From NCBI RefSeq assembly GCF_022829545.1, contig NZ_JAKSYM010000208.1:1-64000 (forward strand): a stretch of DNA of 64,000 nucleotides, read 5' to 3'. The position numbers and the translations under genes are program-made. Each line of letters begins with the position of its first letter. Positions within the stretch are counted from its first letter, which is position 1. The DNA comes from Methylobacterium sp. J-030. Its GTDB lineage: Bacteria; Pseudomonadota; Alphaproteobacteria; Rhizobiales; Beijerinckiaceae. The notes under the pieces were generated by a model, which did no database searches, was not told the DNA's origin, and saw only the letters and a program-made list of their open reading frames with translations. Of this stretch, positions 1-8,905 are shown in pieces.

Positions 1-34
1 CCCTCCCCCGCAGAGGGGGGAGGGAACCGCGGCG
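1..34. repeat. Partial palindromic GC-rich repeat (family A) at the window edge
   Basis: C-run and G-run arms facing each other (ccctcccccgc then agggggg agggaa) form a hairpin just downstream of the cobW-like gene. The arms match those of the palindromes at about 10337-10535 and 45488-45580, so this is probably one end of the same dispersed family. The element is cut by the window start. Confidence 0.55.
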
Positions 35-47
35 CCCTATAGCCTCC

Positions 48-1049
48 TCACACCCGGCAGGCCTCGAATCCCTCCCGGATCGCCGCCTCATCCAAGTTCC
101 GGCCGATGAACACCACCCGGGACACCCGCCTCTCGTCCGTCCCCCAATCGCCCTGCACGTCCCCGTCGAGGATCATGTGGACGCCCTGGAAGACGAAGCG
201 CTTCGGCTCGTCCGGGAAGGCCACGATGCCCTTGCAGCGCAAAATGTCAGGTCCCTGGACCTGCGTCAGGTTCGAGATCCAGGGCATGAACTTGTCAGGA
301 TCGACCGCGCCCTCGATCTTCGCCGAGATCGAGCGGATCTCGGAATCGTGGTGATGGTGGTGCCCCTCCTCCAGGAAGTCGGGCTCCACCTCGAGGATGC
401 GGTCGAGGTCGAAGGCGTTGCGCTCCAGCACGGCGTCGAGCGGCACGGCGCAGTTCTGCGTGCGGTGGAGCTTGGCCAGCGGATTGATCGCGCGGATCTC
501 GGCCTCGACCCGGTCGAGGTCGGCGGGCGCCACGAGGTCGCTCTTGTTGAGCAGGATCACGTCCGCGAAGGCGATCTGGTTCTTCGCCTCGGGCGCGTCC
601 TTCAGGCGGTCGGTAAGCCACTTGGCGTCCGCCACCGTCACCACGGCGTCGAGCCGGGCGGCCTCGCCGACATCCTGATCGACGAAGAAGGTCTGGGCCA
701 CCGGGGCCGGGTCGGCGAGACCGGTGGTCTCCACGATGATCGCGTCGAACTTGCCCCGGCGCTTCACCAGCCCGTCCATGATCCGGATCAGGTCGCCGCG
801 CACCGTGCAGCAGACGCAGCCGTTGTTCATCTCGAACACTTCCTCGTCGGCGCCGACCACGAGGTCGTTGTCGATGCCGATCTCGCCGAACTCGTTGACG
901 ATCACGGCGTAGCGCTTGCCGTGGTTCTCGGTGAGGATCCGGTTGAGCAGCGTGGTCTTGCCCGCGCCGAGATAGCCGGTGAGCACGGTGACCGGGATCT
1001 TGCCGGCGGTCGATCCAGCTTGGGCGGGAGCGGGGCTCGTATCGGTCAT
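48..1049 (-). CDS. CobW/ZNG1-family GTP-dependent metallochaperone
   Basis: A 333-residue G3E-family GTPase (COG0523), a family that delivers metals such as zinc or cobalt to target proteins in the cytoplasm. The P-loop [10 protein letters not shown] spans about residues 24-33, NEFGEIGID follows at about 52-60, the family metal-binding CVCC motif is at 78-81, and the guanine-specificity NKSD is at 168-171. A run of five histidines at about 230-234 is the usual metal-binding linker before the CobW C-terminal domain. The gene is divergent from a heavy-metal RND efflux operon, which fits metal homeostasis. The substrate metal cannot be read from sequence. It is called CobW-like, not cobW itself, because no cobalamin genes adjoin it (cobST lie 15 kb away). 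Confidence 0.93.
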   Translation of the reverse strand: MTDTSPAPAQAGSTAGKIPVTVLTGYLGAGKTTLLNRILTENHGKRYAVIVNEFGEIGIDNDLVVGADEEVFEMNNGCVCCTVRGDLIRIMDGLVKRRGKFDAIIVETTGLADPAPVAQTFFVDQDVGEAARLDAVVTVADAKWLTDRLKDAPEAKNQIAFADVILLNKSDLVAPADLDRVEAEIRAINPLAKLHRTQNCAVPLDAVLERNAFDLDRILEVEPDFLEEGHHHHHDSEIRSISAKIEGAVDPDKFMPWISNLTQVQGPDILRCKGIVAFPDEPKRFVFQGVHMILDGDVQGDWGTDERRVSRVVFIGRNLDEAAIREGFEACRV

Positions 1050-1345
1050 GGCGGGTTCTTCGGTGCGATTTCAGGGTTCGGGCGGGGCGGCGCGGCCGCG
1101 ACCGTTGTCATATTGTAACAAATCGCGGCAAAGGAAGACGGCGTCACACGGTTTCGCGACCGGTGCCGCCAATCGATTGCACGTCCGGCAAGCTTTGCTC
1201 TAGGCACACGGAGCCGTTGCGGAACACCCGCGCGGTTCGCCACAGAAAAGCACCAGCGATCGCATTGATACGGGCGGCGTACCGCGCGAATCGTATCCGC
1301 CTCCGTCAGCCCGGTCTCTTCGTCCGGACGCAGAAGAACACGCCC
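1050..1345. promoter_or_regulatory. Divergent control region between the cobW-like gene and the efflux operon
   Basis: This 296-bp gap holds the promoters of both divergent units. The one AT-rich patch lies around 1105-1123 and contains the odd-length palindrome TTGTAACAA at 1113-1121, a possible repressor site. No convincing Zur or MerR box was recognised, and no gene is seen in the gap. Confidence 0.4.
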
Positions 1346-2671
1346 ATGGACGCTCGAAACCCGCTGGAACAGGACGATACCACCCTGGCACCGCCGCGCA
1401 GGCGCCGGTGGTCGGGACCGTTCGTCGTCATCGTGCTCCTGGCGGTCCTCGGCGGCCTGGCCTTCGCCTTTCCGGACCGCGCCCGCGAGACGGCCTCGCA
1501 CCTCGCCGCCTCGGTGAGCGGGCTGCTGGGCGGATCCAGCAACCCCGATCCGGGCATCGATGCCGTGAAGGCCGGCCCGGTGGAGCGGGTGTTCCGGCCC
1601 TCCAAGGAGCAGCGCGCCGCCTTCGAGATCCTGCCGGTGGCCACGCAGGTGTTCCGGCCGGAGGGCGCCGCCGAGGGGCGCATCGCGCTGAACGACGATG
1701 ACAACGTGCCGGTGGTCTCGCCCTACGCGGGGCGCGTCACCAAGGTGCTGGTCCGGGCGGGCGACGACGTGAAGGCCGGCGACGTGCTGCTGACCCTCGA
1801 AGCCACCGACATGGTCCAGGCGCAGAACGACTATCAGGCGGCGCTGAACAACCTCCAGAAGCAGCAGGCGCTGCTCAAGCTCGACCAGACCATCGCACAG
1901 CGCCAGCAGGAGCTGTTCCAGGCCAAAGCCACGGCGCTGAAGGACTACCAGTCTGCTCAGAACGACGTGATCGCCGCCCAGAGCGACCTGAAGACCGCCG
2001 AGGCGGCGCTCGACGCGGTGAAGAACCGCCTGCGCCTGCTCGGCAAGACCGACGCCGAGATCGCCGCCTTCGAGAAGAAGGGCACGATGAGTCCGGAGAC
2101 GCAGATCCGGGCGCCGATCGCCGGCACGATCGTCCAGCGGAAGGTCGGCATCGGGCAATACCTCTCGGCCTCGAGCGATCCGGTCTTCGTGATCGGCGAC
2201 CTGTCCACGGTCTGGCTCGTGGCCAACGTGCGCGAGAGCGAGATCCCGAAAATCCGCATCGGCCAGGAGGTCGAGGCGAAGGTCGCGGGCTTCGGCACGC
2301 GGATCTTCAAGGCCCGGGTGAACTACATGGCCTCCAGCCTCGACCCGGCCACGCGCCGGCTCGCCGTGCGCAGCGAGGTCGACAATCCGGACCGGGTGCT
2401 GCGCCCGGAGATGTTCGCCACCTTCACGATCATCACCGGCAAGGGCGAGCCGAGCCCGAGCGTGCCGGTCGGCGCGCTCGTCTACGAGGGCGACCGCACC
2501 CATGTCTGGGTGGCGCGGCCCGACGGGGCGGTCGAGGCGCGCGACATCAAGCTCGGGCTGATCAACGGCGAGAGCGCGCAGGTGGTCGACGGGCTGCGAC
2601 CGGGCGAGCAGGTCGTGACCCGCGGCGCCCTGTTCATCGACCGGGCGGCCACCGGCGACAAGGCGTCCTGA
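1346..2671 (+). CDS. RND efflux periplasmic adaptor subunit (HlyD/CusB type)
   Basis: A 441-residue membrane-fusion protein linking the inner-membrane pump to the outer-membrane channel. It has a basic stretch and one hydrophobic segment at about residues 23-42 (inner-membrane anchor), then a split barrel-sandwich/lipoyl domain (first half near VSPYAGRVTKVLVRAGD, second near APIAGTIVQRKVGIG) flanking a long coiled-coil hairpin rich in Gln and Ala, then a beta-barrel and a membrane-proximal domain. The ATG at 1346 is chosen because an open frame from 1163 would add about 60 residues that resemble no adaptor and would push the membrane anchor inward. It is the first gene of a three-gene operon, ending 16 bp before the permease. 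Confidence 0.93.
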   Translation: MDARNPLEQDDTTLAPPRRRRWSGPFVVIVLLAVLGGLAFAFPDRARETASHLAASVSGLLGGSSNPDPGIDAVKAGPVERVFRPSKEQRAAFEILPVATQVFRPEGAAEGRIALNDDDNVPVVSPYAGRVTKVLVRAGDDVKAGDVLLTLEATDMVQAQNDYQAALNNLQKQQALLKLDQTIAQRQQELFQAKATALKDYQSAQNDVIAAQSDLKTAEAALDAVKNRLRLLGKTDAEIAAFEKKGTMSPETQIRAPIAGTIVQRKVGIGQYLSASSDPVFVIGDLSTVWLVANVRESEIPKIRIGQEVEAKVAGFGTRIFKARVNYMASSLDPATRRLAVRSEVDNPDRVLRPEMFATFTIITGKGEPSPSVPVGALVYEGDRTHVWVARPDGAVEARDIKLGLINGESAQVVDGLRPGEQVVTRGALFIDRAATGDKAS

Positions 2672-2687
2672 GCGAGGATCCGGTCCG

Positions 2688-5600
2688 ATGAACGCCCTGA
2701 TCGCCTTCTCGCTGCGCCAGCGCGTGCTGGTGGTGCTGCTGTTCGTGGTGATGCTGGGCATCGGCTACGGCGCCTACACGCAGCTCAACATCGAGGCCTA
2801 TCCCGATCCGGTGCCGCCGCTGGTCGACGTGATCACCCAGAATCCGGGCCAATCCGCCGACGAGATCGAGCGCTACATCACCATCCCCCTGGAAGTGGCG
2901 CTCGCCGGCATCCCGAACGCCCAGGTGGTGCGGACGATCTCGCTGTTCGGCCTGTCCGACGTGAAGGTGCAGTTCAACTACGAGTACACGTACGAAGAGG
3001 CGCTGCAGCGGGTGCTCAACCGCCTGTCGCAGGCGCCGACTCTGCCGAACGGCGCCACGCCGCAGATCTCGCCGACGAGCCCGGTGGGCGAGATCATGCG
3101 CTACAAGCTGGTCGGCCCGGCGGGCTACTCGCCGATGGACATGAAGACCCTGCAGGACTGGGTGCTGCAGCGCCGGTTCAAGGCGATCCCCGGGGTGGTC
3201 GACGTCACGGCCTTCGGCGGCAAGGCCAAGGAATACGAGGTCGCGGTCGACCTGAACCGGCTTCAGGCGCAGGGGCTGACCCTGGTGCAACTCACCACGG
3301 CGCTCAACAACGCCTCGATCAACGTCGGCGGGCAGACGCTGAACGTCGGGCAGCAATCGGCGGTGGTGCGCGGCATCGGCCTGATCCGCGACATGGACGA
3401 CATCAAGGATACGATGATCAGCCTCGTCAACGGCACGCCGGTGCTGGTGCGGGACGTGGCCGAGGTGCGCGTGTCGAACGCGCCGCGCCTCGGCATCGTC
3501 GGCCACGACGACCAGCCCGACGTGGTCGAGGGCATCGTGCTCATGAGCCGCGGCGGCAAGAGCCTGCCGACCCTGGAACGCGTCGAGGCCGAGATCGACA
3601 AGATCAACAGCTCGTCGATCCTGCCGCCCGACGTGAAGATCGAGCGGATCTACGACCGCTCGGGCCTGATCCACACCACCACCCACACGGTGATGCACAA
3701 CCTCATCTTCGGCGTGGTGCTGGTCTTCGTGGTGCAGTGGCTGTTCCTCGGCTCGCTGACCAGTGCGATCATCGTGGCGGCGACGATTCCCTTCGCGCTC
3801 GGCTTCGCGATCCTGATCCTCGTGGTGCGCGGCGATTCGGCCAACCTCCTGTCGCTCGGCGCGATCGATTTCGGCCTGATCGTCGACGCGACCGTCATCA
3901 TGGTCGAGAACGTCTTTCGCCACATCGCCGAGCCCGACCACGTGAAGGGCGAGGCCCCGCCCACCGGCCTGACCGGGCGGCTCGGCACGATCGCGATCGC
4001 CGGGCGCGAGGTGAACCGGGCGATCTTCTTCTCGGCGACCATCATCATCGTCGGCTTCCTGCCGCTGTTCACGATGACCGGCGTCGAGGGCCACATCTTC
4101 GGGCCAATGGCCAAGACCTACGCGTACGCGCTGGTCGGCGGGTTGCTCGCGACCTTCACGGTCTCGCCCGCGCTCTCGGCCCTGATGCTGCCCAAGAACC
4201 TGGAGGAGCGCGACACGCTGATCGTGCGGGTGGTGCGCGTGGGCCACGAGGCGGCGTTGCGCTTCGGCCTGCGCAACCGGGTCCTGACGCTCGGCGTGAT
4301 GCTGGCGGTGCTGCTCGTCTCGGGGCTGGCGGCGCGCAATCTCGGCCTCGAATTCCTGCCGCGCCTCGAGGAGGGCAACCTCTACGTGCGCGGCACCATG
4401 CCGTCCTCGATCTCGCTGGAGGCCGGCAACGCCTACGTCCAGCGCATGCGCAAGATCTTCCAGGACGTGCCCGAGGTCACGACCGTCCTGTCGCACCAGG
4501 GTCGGCCGAACGACGGCACCGACGCCACCGGCTTCTTCAACGTCGAGATCCTGGCGCCGCTCAAGCCGATCGACCAGTGGCGTAAGGGTCTCGACAAGGA
4601 GACGCTGATCGCGAACCTGAACAAGCGGCTCGAGGACGAGTTTCCCGGCATCGAGTTCAACTTCTCCCAGTATATCGAGGACAACGTCCAAGAGGCGGCC
4701 TCGGGCGTGAAGGGCGAGAACTCGGTCAAGGTCTACGGCAACGACCTCGCGCAGCTCACCAAGACCGCCAACGCCGTGAAGGCGGCCCTGGGCTCGGTCC
4801 AGGGCATCACCGACCTGTCGGTGTTCGAATCCCTCGGCCAGCCGACGGTGCGGATCGATGTCGACCGCCACAAGGCGGCCCGCTACGGCCTGTCGATCGG
4901 CGACGTCAACACCACGATCCAGGCGGCGATCGGCGGCCAGACCGCGGGCGACCTCTACGAGTACGGCTCGGACCGGCACTTCCCGATGCGGGTGCGGCTG
5001 GCCAAGGAGTACCGCTCCTCGCTCGCCGGCATCCGCAACATCGCGGTCGGCGCCCAGAATCCGAACGGCGGCGTGATCCAGGTGCCGCTCTCCGAGATCG
5101 CCGATGTCGACCTCGTCTCGGGCGCCTCGTTCATCTACCGCGAGGACCAGGAACGCTACATTCCGGTGAAGTTCTCGGTACGCGGGCGCGACCTCGGCAG
5201 CGCGGTGATCGAGGCGCAGCGCAAGGTCGCCGAGGCGGTGGACCTGCCGCCGGGCTACCGGCTGGAATGGGTCGGGCAGTTCACCAACCTGCAGGAGGCG
5301 GCGCACCGGCTGAGCCTCGTGGTTCCAATCACGCTGCTGCTGATCGCACTGCTCCTCTACATCAACTTCTCCTCGGTGGCCGACATGCTGCTGACGCTGT
5401 CGGTGATCCCGATGGCGATGATCGGCGGCATCTTCGCCCTGTCGTTGACCGGGACGCCGTTCTCGATCTCGGCGGCGATCGGCTTCATCGCCCTGTTCGG
5501 CATCTCGACCATGGAGGGCGTGATCCTGCTGGCCTACTACAACCAGCTCCTCGACGAGGGCTGGAGGAAGCAGGAGGCGGTCTGGCACGCCGCGGTGGTG

Positions 5601-5837
5601 CGCATGCGCCCGGTGATGATGACCTGCGTCGCCGCCTGCGTCGGCCTGCTGCCGGCGGCGGTGTCCACCGGCATCGGCTCGCAGGTGCAGAAGCCCCTGG
5701 CGCTGGTGGTGGTCGGCGGCATCATCCTGGCGCCGAACCTGATCCTCGTGGTCGTGCCGGTGCTGATCTCCCTGTTCTCCCGGCGCAGGCCGAACCCGGA
5801 GGCCCGGGCGCGGACCGAGCATCGGGCCGCCGCGTGA
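2688..5837 (+). CDS. Efflux RND transporter permease, heavy-metal (CzcA/CusA-like) family
   Basis: A 1049-residue proton-driven RND pump of full family length, with the usual twelve hydrophobic segments (one N-terminal, then two blocks) and two large periplasmic loops. The TM4 motif reads DFGLIVDA with acidic residues at D394 and D399, followed by VIMVEN, which is the signature of metal-exporting RND pumps of CzcA type rather than drug pumps of AcrB type. It lies between its adaptor and outer-membrane partner. The third TM4 position is Ala where CzcA proteins have Gly, so the metal specificity (Co/Zn/Cd, Ni or Cu/Ag) is not assigned. Confidence 0.92.
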   Translation: MNALIAFSLRQRVLVVLLFVVMLGIGYGAYTQLNIEAYPDPVPPLVDVITQNPGQSADEIERYITIPLEVALAGIPNAQVVRTISLFGLSDVKVQFNYEYTYEEALQRVLNRLSQAPTLPNGATPQISPTSPVGEIMRYKLVGPAGYSPMDMKTLQDWVLQRRFKAIPGVVDVTAFGGKAKEYEVAVDLNRLQAQGLTLVQLTTALNNASINVGGQTLNVGQQSAVVRGIGLIRDMDDIKDTMISLVNGTPVLVRDVAEVRVSNAPRLGIVGHDDQPDVVEGIVLMSRGGKSLPTLERVEAEIDKINSSSILPPDVKIERIYDRSGLIHTTTHTVMHNLIFGVVLVFVVQWLFLGSLTSAIIVAATIPFALGFAILILVVRGDSANLLSLGAIDFGLIVDATVIMVENVFRHIAEPDHVKGEAPPTGLTGRLGTIAIAGREVNRAIFFSATIIIVGFLPLFTMTGVEGHIFGPMAKTYAYALVGGLLATFTVSPALSALMLPKNLEERDTLIVRVVRVGHEAALRFGLRNRVLTLGVMLAVLLVSGLAARNLGLEFLPRLEEGNLYVRGTMPSSISLEAGNAYVQRMRKIFQDVPEVTTVLSHQGRPNDGTDATGFFNVEILAPLKPIDQWRKGLDKETLIANLNKRLEDEFPGIEFNFSQYIEDNVQEAASGVKGENSVKVYGNDLAQLTKTANAVKAALGSVQGITDLSVFESLGQPTVRIDVDRHKAARYGLSIGDVNTTIQAAIGGQTAGDLYEYGSDRHFPMRVRLAKEYRSSLAGIRNIAVGAQNPNGGVIQVPLSEIADVDLVSGASFIYREDQERYIPVKFSVRGRDLGSAVIEAQRKVAEAVDLPPGYRLEWVGQFTNLQEAAHRLSLVVPITLLLIALLLYINFSSVADMLLTLSVIPMAMIGGIFALSLTGTPFSISAAIGFIALFGISTMEGVILLAYYNQLLDEGWRKQEAVWHAAVVRMRPVMMTCVAACVGLLPAAVSTGIGSQVQKPLALVVVGGIILAPNLILVVVPVLISLFSRRRPNPEARARTEHRAAA

Positions 5838-5971
5838 GCCGGCTCACACTCGGGGTGCGGCTCGTTGCAGGCGCGCCACAACCGGCCCTCGGCGCGCGCC
5901 ACCTGGGGACGGCTGCATTGACTTGGGTGCGCACTGCGCCGCTCTACCGGTGTGGGGTTTCCGGGGGCGGA

Positions 5972-7507
5972 ATGGTGATGCGTGCGCCGACACGGTGCGG
6001 ACGGGCGATGGCCGTGCTGGCCGCATCCCTGTCGCTATCGGCCTGCGCGGTCGGCCCGAACTTCGTGCCGCCCGAAGCGCCGCCGGTCAGCCGCTACACC
6101 AAGGAGCCGCTGAAGAACCCGTCCGCCGCCGATGCCGTCCGTACCCGCCAGGGCGGCTCGGCCGACCAGAGCTTCGCCTCCGGCGCAGACATTCCCGGCC
6201 AGTGGTGGACCCTGTTCCACTCCAAGGCACTGAACCGCCTCGTCGAGCAGGCGCTCGCCAACAATCCGAACCTCGAAGCCGCCCAGGCCTCCCTCCGGGT
6301 GGCGCAGCAGAACGTGCTCGCCCAGAAGGGCACGCTCTATCCGAGCCTGACCGCGACCCCGCAGATCCTGGGTGCCCTGGCGCCGGGCCTGGACCTGCAA
6401 TCGCCCCTGCAGAACCAGACTCAGTACCTCTACAGCCTCTCCACCCCGCAGGCCGTGGTCGCCTACAATCCGGACGTGTTCGGCGGGAACCGGCGACAGA
6501 TCGAGTCGCTGGAGGCCACCACCGAGAACCAGCGCTTCCAGCTGGAGGCGGCCTATCTGAGCCTCACCGGCAACGTGGTCGCGGCGGCGGTCCAGGAGGC
6601 GTCCCTGCGGGCGCAGATCGAAGCGACCCGCAAGGTCATCCAGGCGCAGACCGAGATCCTGCAGCTCTACAACAAGCAGCTCTCGCTCGGTCAGATCGCA
6701 GGCGCCGACGTGGTGCAGCAGCAGGCGGCACTCGCCCTGTCGCAGCAGCTCCTGCCGCCGCTGGAGAAGGCGCTGGCCCAGCAGCGCAACCTGCTGACCG
6801 CGCTGGCCGGCCGCCTGCCCTCAGATGAGGTCAGCGAGACCTTCGAACTCTCAGGGCTACGGCTGCCGACCAAGCTGCCTGTGAGCCTGCCCTCGCGCCT
6901 CGTGCAGCAGCGGCCCGACGTGAAGGCGGCCGAGGCCCTGGTCCAGCAGGCGAGCGCAAATGTCGGCGTCGCGCTGGCGAACCGCCTGCCGCAGTTCAGC
7001 CTGACGGCGACCGGCGGGTCGAGCTCCACGCGGATCGCGCAGGTGACCAACCCGGGCGCCGCCTTCTTCACGATCATCGGGCAGGCCACGGCGCCGATCT
7101 TCGACGCCGGCACCCTGTTCCGGCGCCAGCGGGCGGCCGAGGAATCGCTGACGCAGGCGGAGGCGCAGTACAAGGCGACGGTGATCACCGCCTTCCAGAA
7201 CGTCGCCGACGCCCTGCGGGCGCTCCAGGCCGACGCCAGGGCGGTGGCGGCGGCCGACGCCGCGGTGAGCGCCACCAACCAGAGCCTCGGGCTGATCCGC
7301 AAGCAGTACACCGCGGGCGCCGTCACCTCCTCGCAGGTGCTGATCGCCCAGCAGGGCTACCTCTCGGCGCTGGTCACCTCGGCGGGCGCGCGGGCGACGC
7401 AGTACGCCGACACGGCGGCTTTGTTCGTGGCGCTCGGCGGCGGCTGGTGGAACCGCGCCGACGTGGCGCCGCCCCCACCCGAGAAGGACCCGCTGAAGAT
7501 CCTCTGA
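5972..7507 (+). CDS. Outer-membrane efflux lipoprotein, NodT/OprM family
   Basis: A 511-residue TolC-like channel protein. The ATG at 5972 gives a type-II (lipoprotein) signal peptide with lipobox LSAC and the mature protein beginning at the Cys of CAVGPNFVPP, the classic NodT-family N-terminus. Two outer-membrane efflux repeats, rich in Gln and Ala helices, follow. It completes the tripartite pump begun at 1346. The 134-bp gap after the permease could hold a separate promoter, but none stands out. It ends 10 bp from the convergent flagellar-type gene at 7518. Confidence 0.93.
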   Translation: MVMRAPTRCGRAMAVLAASLSLSACAVGPNFVPPEAPPVSRYTKEPLKNPSAADAVRTRQGGSADQSFASGADIPGQWWTLFHSKALNRLVEQALANNPNLEAAQASLRVAQQNVLAQKGTLYPSLTATPQILGALAPGLDLQSPLQNQTQYLYSLSTPQAVVAYNPDVFGGNRRQIESLEATTENQRFQLEAAYLSLTGNVVAAAVQEASLRAQIEATRKVIQAQTEILQLYNKQLSLGQIAGADVVQQQAALALSQQLLPPLEKALAQQRNLLTALAGRLPSDEVSETFELSGLRLPTKLPVSLPSRLVQQRPDVKAAEALVQQASANVGVALANRLPQFSLTATGGSSSTRIAQVTNPGAAFFTIIGQATAPIFDAGTLFRRQRAAEESLTQAEAQYKATVITAFQNVADALRALQADARAVAAADAAVSATNQSLGLIRKQYTAGAVTSSQVLIAQQGYLSALVTSAGARATQYADTAALFVALGGGWWNRADVAPPPPEKDPLKIL

Positions 7508-7517
7508 GGCGGACCCC

Positions 7518-8309
7518 TCAGGCGTACATCGCGATGGCGTCCTGCAGCATCTGGTCGGCCGTGCTCATGACCTTGGTGTTGGCCGTGTAGGCCTGCTGCG
7601 TCTCGATCATCTTCGAGAACTGGTCCGCGATGCCGGCATTCGATTGCTCCACCGAGCCGGCCGCCAGGGTCGCGCCGTTGAGGCCGTAGGTCGGCGTCTC
7701 GGACTGGCCGTTGGCCACGTAGGCGCCACCGTCGAGGGAGGTCAGGTTCTCCTGCGTGCCGAACTGCGCCAGCGTCAGGGTACCGAGCGGCACGGTGCTG
7801 CCATTGGCGGCGGTGCCGGTGATGGCGCCGGCGGACGAGATCGACAGGTCCGCCAGGGTGTTGGCGCCGGTCGGCACCGTGACCGGTGCGGTCGCCGAGG
7901 GACCGGCGAACAGGTAGTAGCCGGCGCCGTTGACGAGGTAGCCGTTGGCATCCGGGGTGAAGTCGCCGCGCCGCGTGTAAGCGGTCTGGCCGGTGAAGGT
8001 CGGGCTCTGGTCGGTGCCGGTGTTGGCCCGGACGATGAAGTAGCCGCTGCCTTGGATGCCGAGGTTGGTCGAGACCCCGGTGGATTGCATCGTGCCCTGG
8101 AGGCCCAGCGTATCGCGCGTGCTGCTGCCCACGCCGCCCGCCGGCTGTGTCCCGGCCTCGGTCTGCGCCAACATGTCGGCGAAGCTCGTCTCGGTGGTCT
8201 TGAACCCCGCCGTCTGCGTGTTGGCAATGTTGCCCGAGATGTTGTTCAGCGCGAAGGACTGGGCCGACGCACCGGAAATCGAATTCGAGAGCGCGTCGAA
8301 GAGGCTCAT
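7518..8309 (-). CDS. Short flagellar hook/basal-body rod family protein
   Basis: A 263-residue member of the FlgE/FlgF/FlgG axial-protein family. The N-terminus MSLFDALSNSISGASAQSF followed by NNISGNIANTQTAGFK is the conserved rod/hook N-terminal helix and the ANxxTxGFK motif. The C-terminus (SNAGIADQFSKMIETQQAY onward) is the matching C-terminal heptad helix. At 263 residues it lacks the large variable domains of a full FlgE (about 400 or more). The ATG at 8309 is preceded by GGAGA; an in-frame ATG at 8357 would add 16 unrelated residues. No other flagellar gene is nearby, so it is an orphan copy. Whether it builds a hook, a rod or a specialised axial part cannot be decided from sequence. 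Confidence 0.85.
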   Translation of the reverse strand: MSLFDALSNSISGASAQSFALNNISGNIANTQTAGFKTTETSFADMLAQTEAGTQPAGGVGSSTRDTLGLQGTMQSTGVSTNLGIQGSGYFIVRANTGTDQSPTFTGQTAYTRRGDFTPDANGYLVNGAGYYLFAGPSATAPVTVPTGANTLADLSISSAGAITGTAANGSTVPLGTLTLAQFGTQENLTSLDGGAYVANGQSETPTYGLNGATLAAGSVEQSNAGIADQFSKMIETQQAYTANTKVMSTADQMLQDAIAMYA

Positions 8310-8425
8310 CGGGGTCTCCATCCGTCGGAGCGGCGAGGATCGATCCGACAGGACCATATGCGCGCAGCATGGTTAACAGGCCGTGTGTTGCCGGCTGTTG
8401 CCGCTCGGTCGGAGCCGGCACCCGA

Positions 8426-8905
8426 TCACGCGCCGATGACGCTCATCACGATCTCCCGCCGGTGCGGCCGGTCGCGGTGCTCGATCAGGTAGATCCCCTG
8501 CCAGGTGCCCAGCGCCAGCCGGCCGTCGACCAGGGGAATGCTCAGGGCCGAATCGGTCACCAGCGTGCGGATATGGGCCGGCATGTCGTCCGGCCCCTCG
8601 GCGCCGTGGACGTAGCCGGCGTTGCGCGGCGCGAACCCGTCGAGCGCGGTCATCAGGTCGGTCTGCACGTCGGGGTCGGCGTTCTCCTGAATGGTCAGCG
8701 AGGCCGAGGTGTGCCGGCAAAAGACCGTCACCAGCCCGTCCCGGAGGCCGCTGTCGCGGACGAACGCCGCCACCGCGTCGGTGAAATCCGTGAATCCCTG
8801 TCCCGCCGTCGCGATGGTGAGCCGCGCGCTCGCGTGGCGCTGCACCGCACCGGCGGCCAGCATCTCCACCGAACCGATCTTTCCTTGCCCCCTGCCCTGC
8901 CTCAT
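8426..8905 (-). CDS. YjbQ family protein (UPF0047)
   Basis: A 159-residue protein of the YjbQ family, small trimeric proteins with reported thiamine-phosphate-synthase-like side activity but no settled role. The family signature FCRHTSASLTIQENADP lies in the middle and GTWQGIYLIEHRDRPHRRE near the C-terminus. The ATG at 8905 overlaps the stop of the DNA ligase gene (ATGA), so the two are translationally coupled. The first 15 or so residues are not conserved-looking, and an internal Met could be the real start. The position in a DNA-repair operon is the only functional hint. Confidence 0.88.
   Translation of the reverse strand: MRQGRGQGKIGSVEMLAAGAVQRHASARLTIATAGQGFTDFTDAVAAFVRDSGLRDGLVTVFCRHTSASLTIQENADPDVQTDLMTALDGFAPRNAGYVHGAEGPDDMPAHIRTLVTDSALSIPLVDGRLALGTWQGIYLIEHRDRPHRREIVMSVIGA

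Noticed and set aside
722-736. Five-histidine run in the CobW-like protein as a cloning artefact
   Set aside because: It is a natural feature of this family, placed in the metal-binding linker (about residues 230-234, coded near 345-362), and the window is otherwise native chromosome.
2634-5822. Antisense open frame of about 1060 codons opposite the RND permease
   Set aside because: The RND permease has the correct family sequence along its length; the antisense product is Arg/His/Asp-biased and resembles nothing. The same holds for the long antisense frames at 21878-25057 and 11046-2761-type spans elsewhere.
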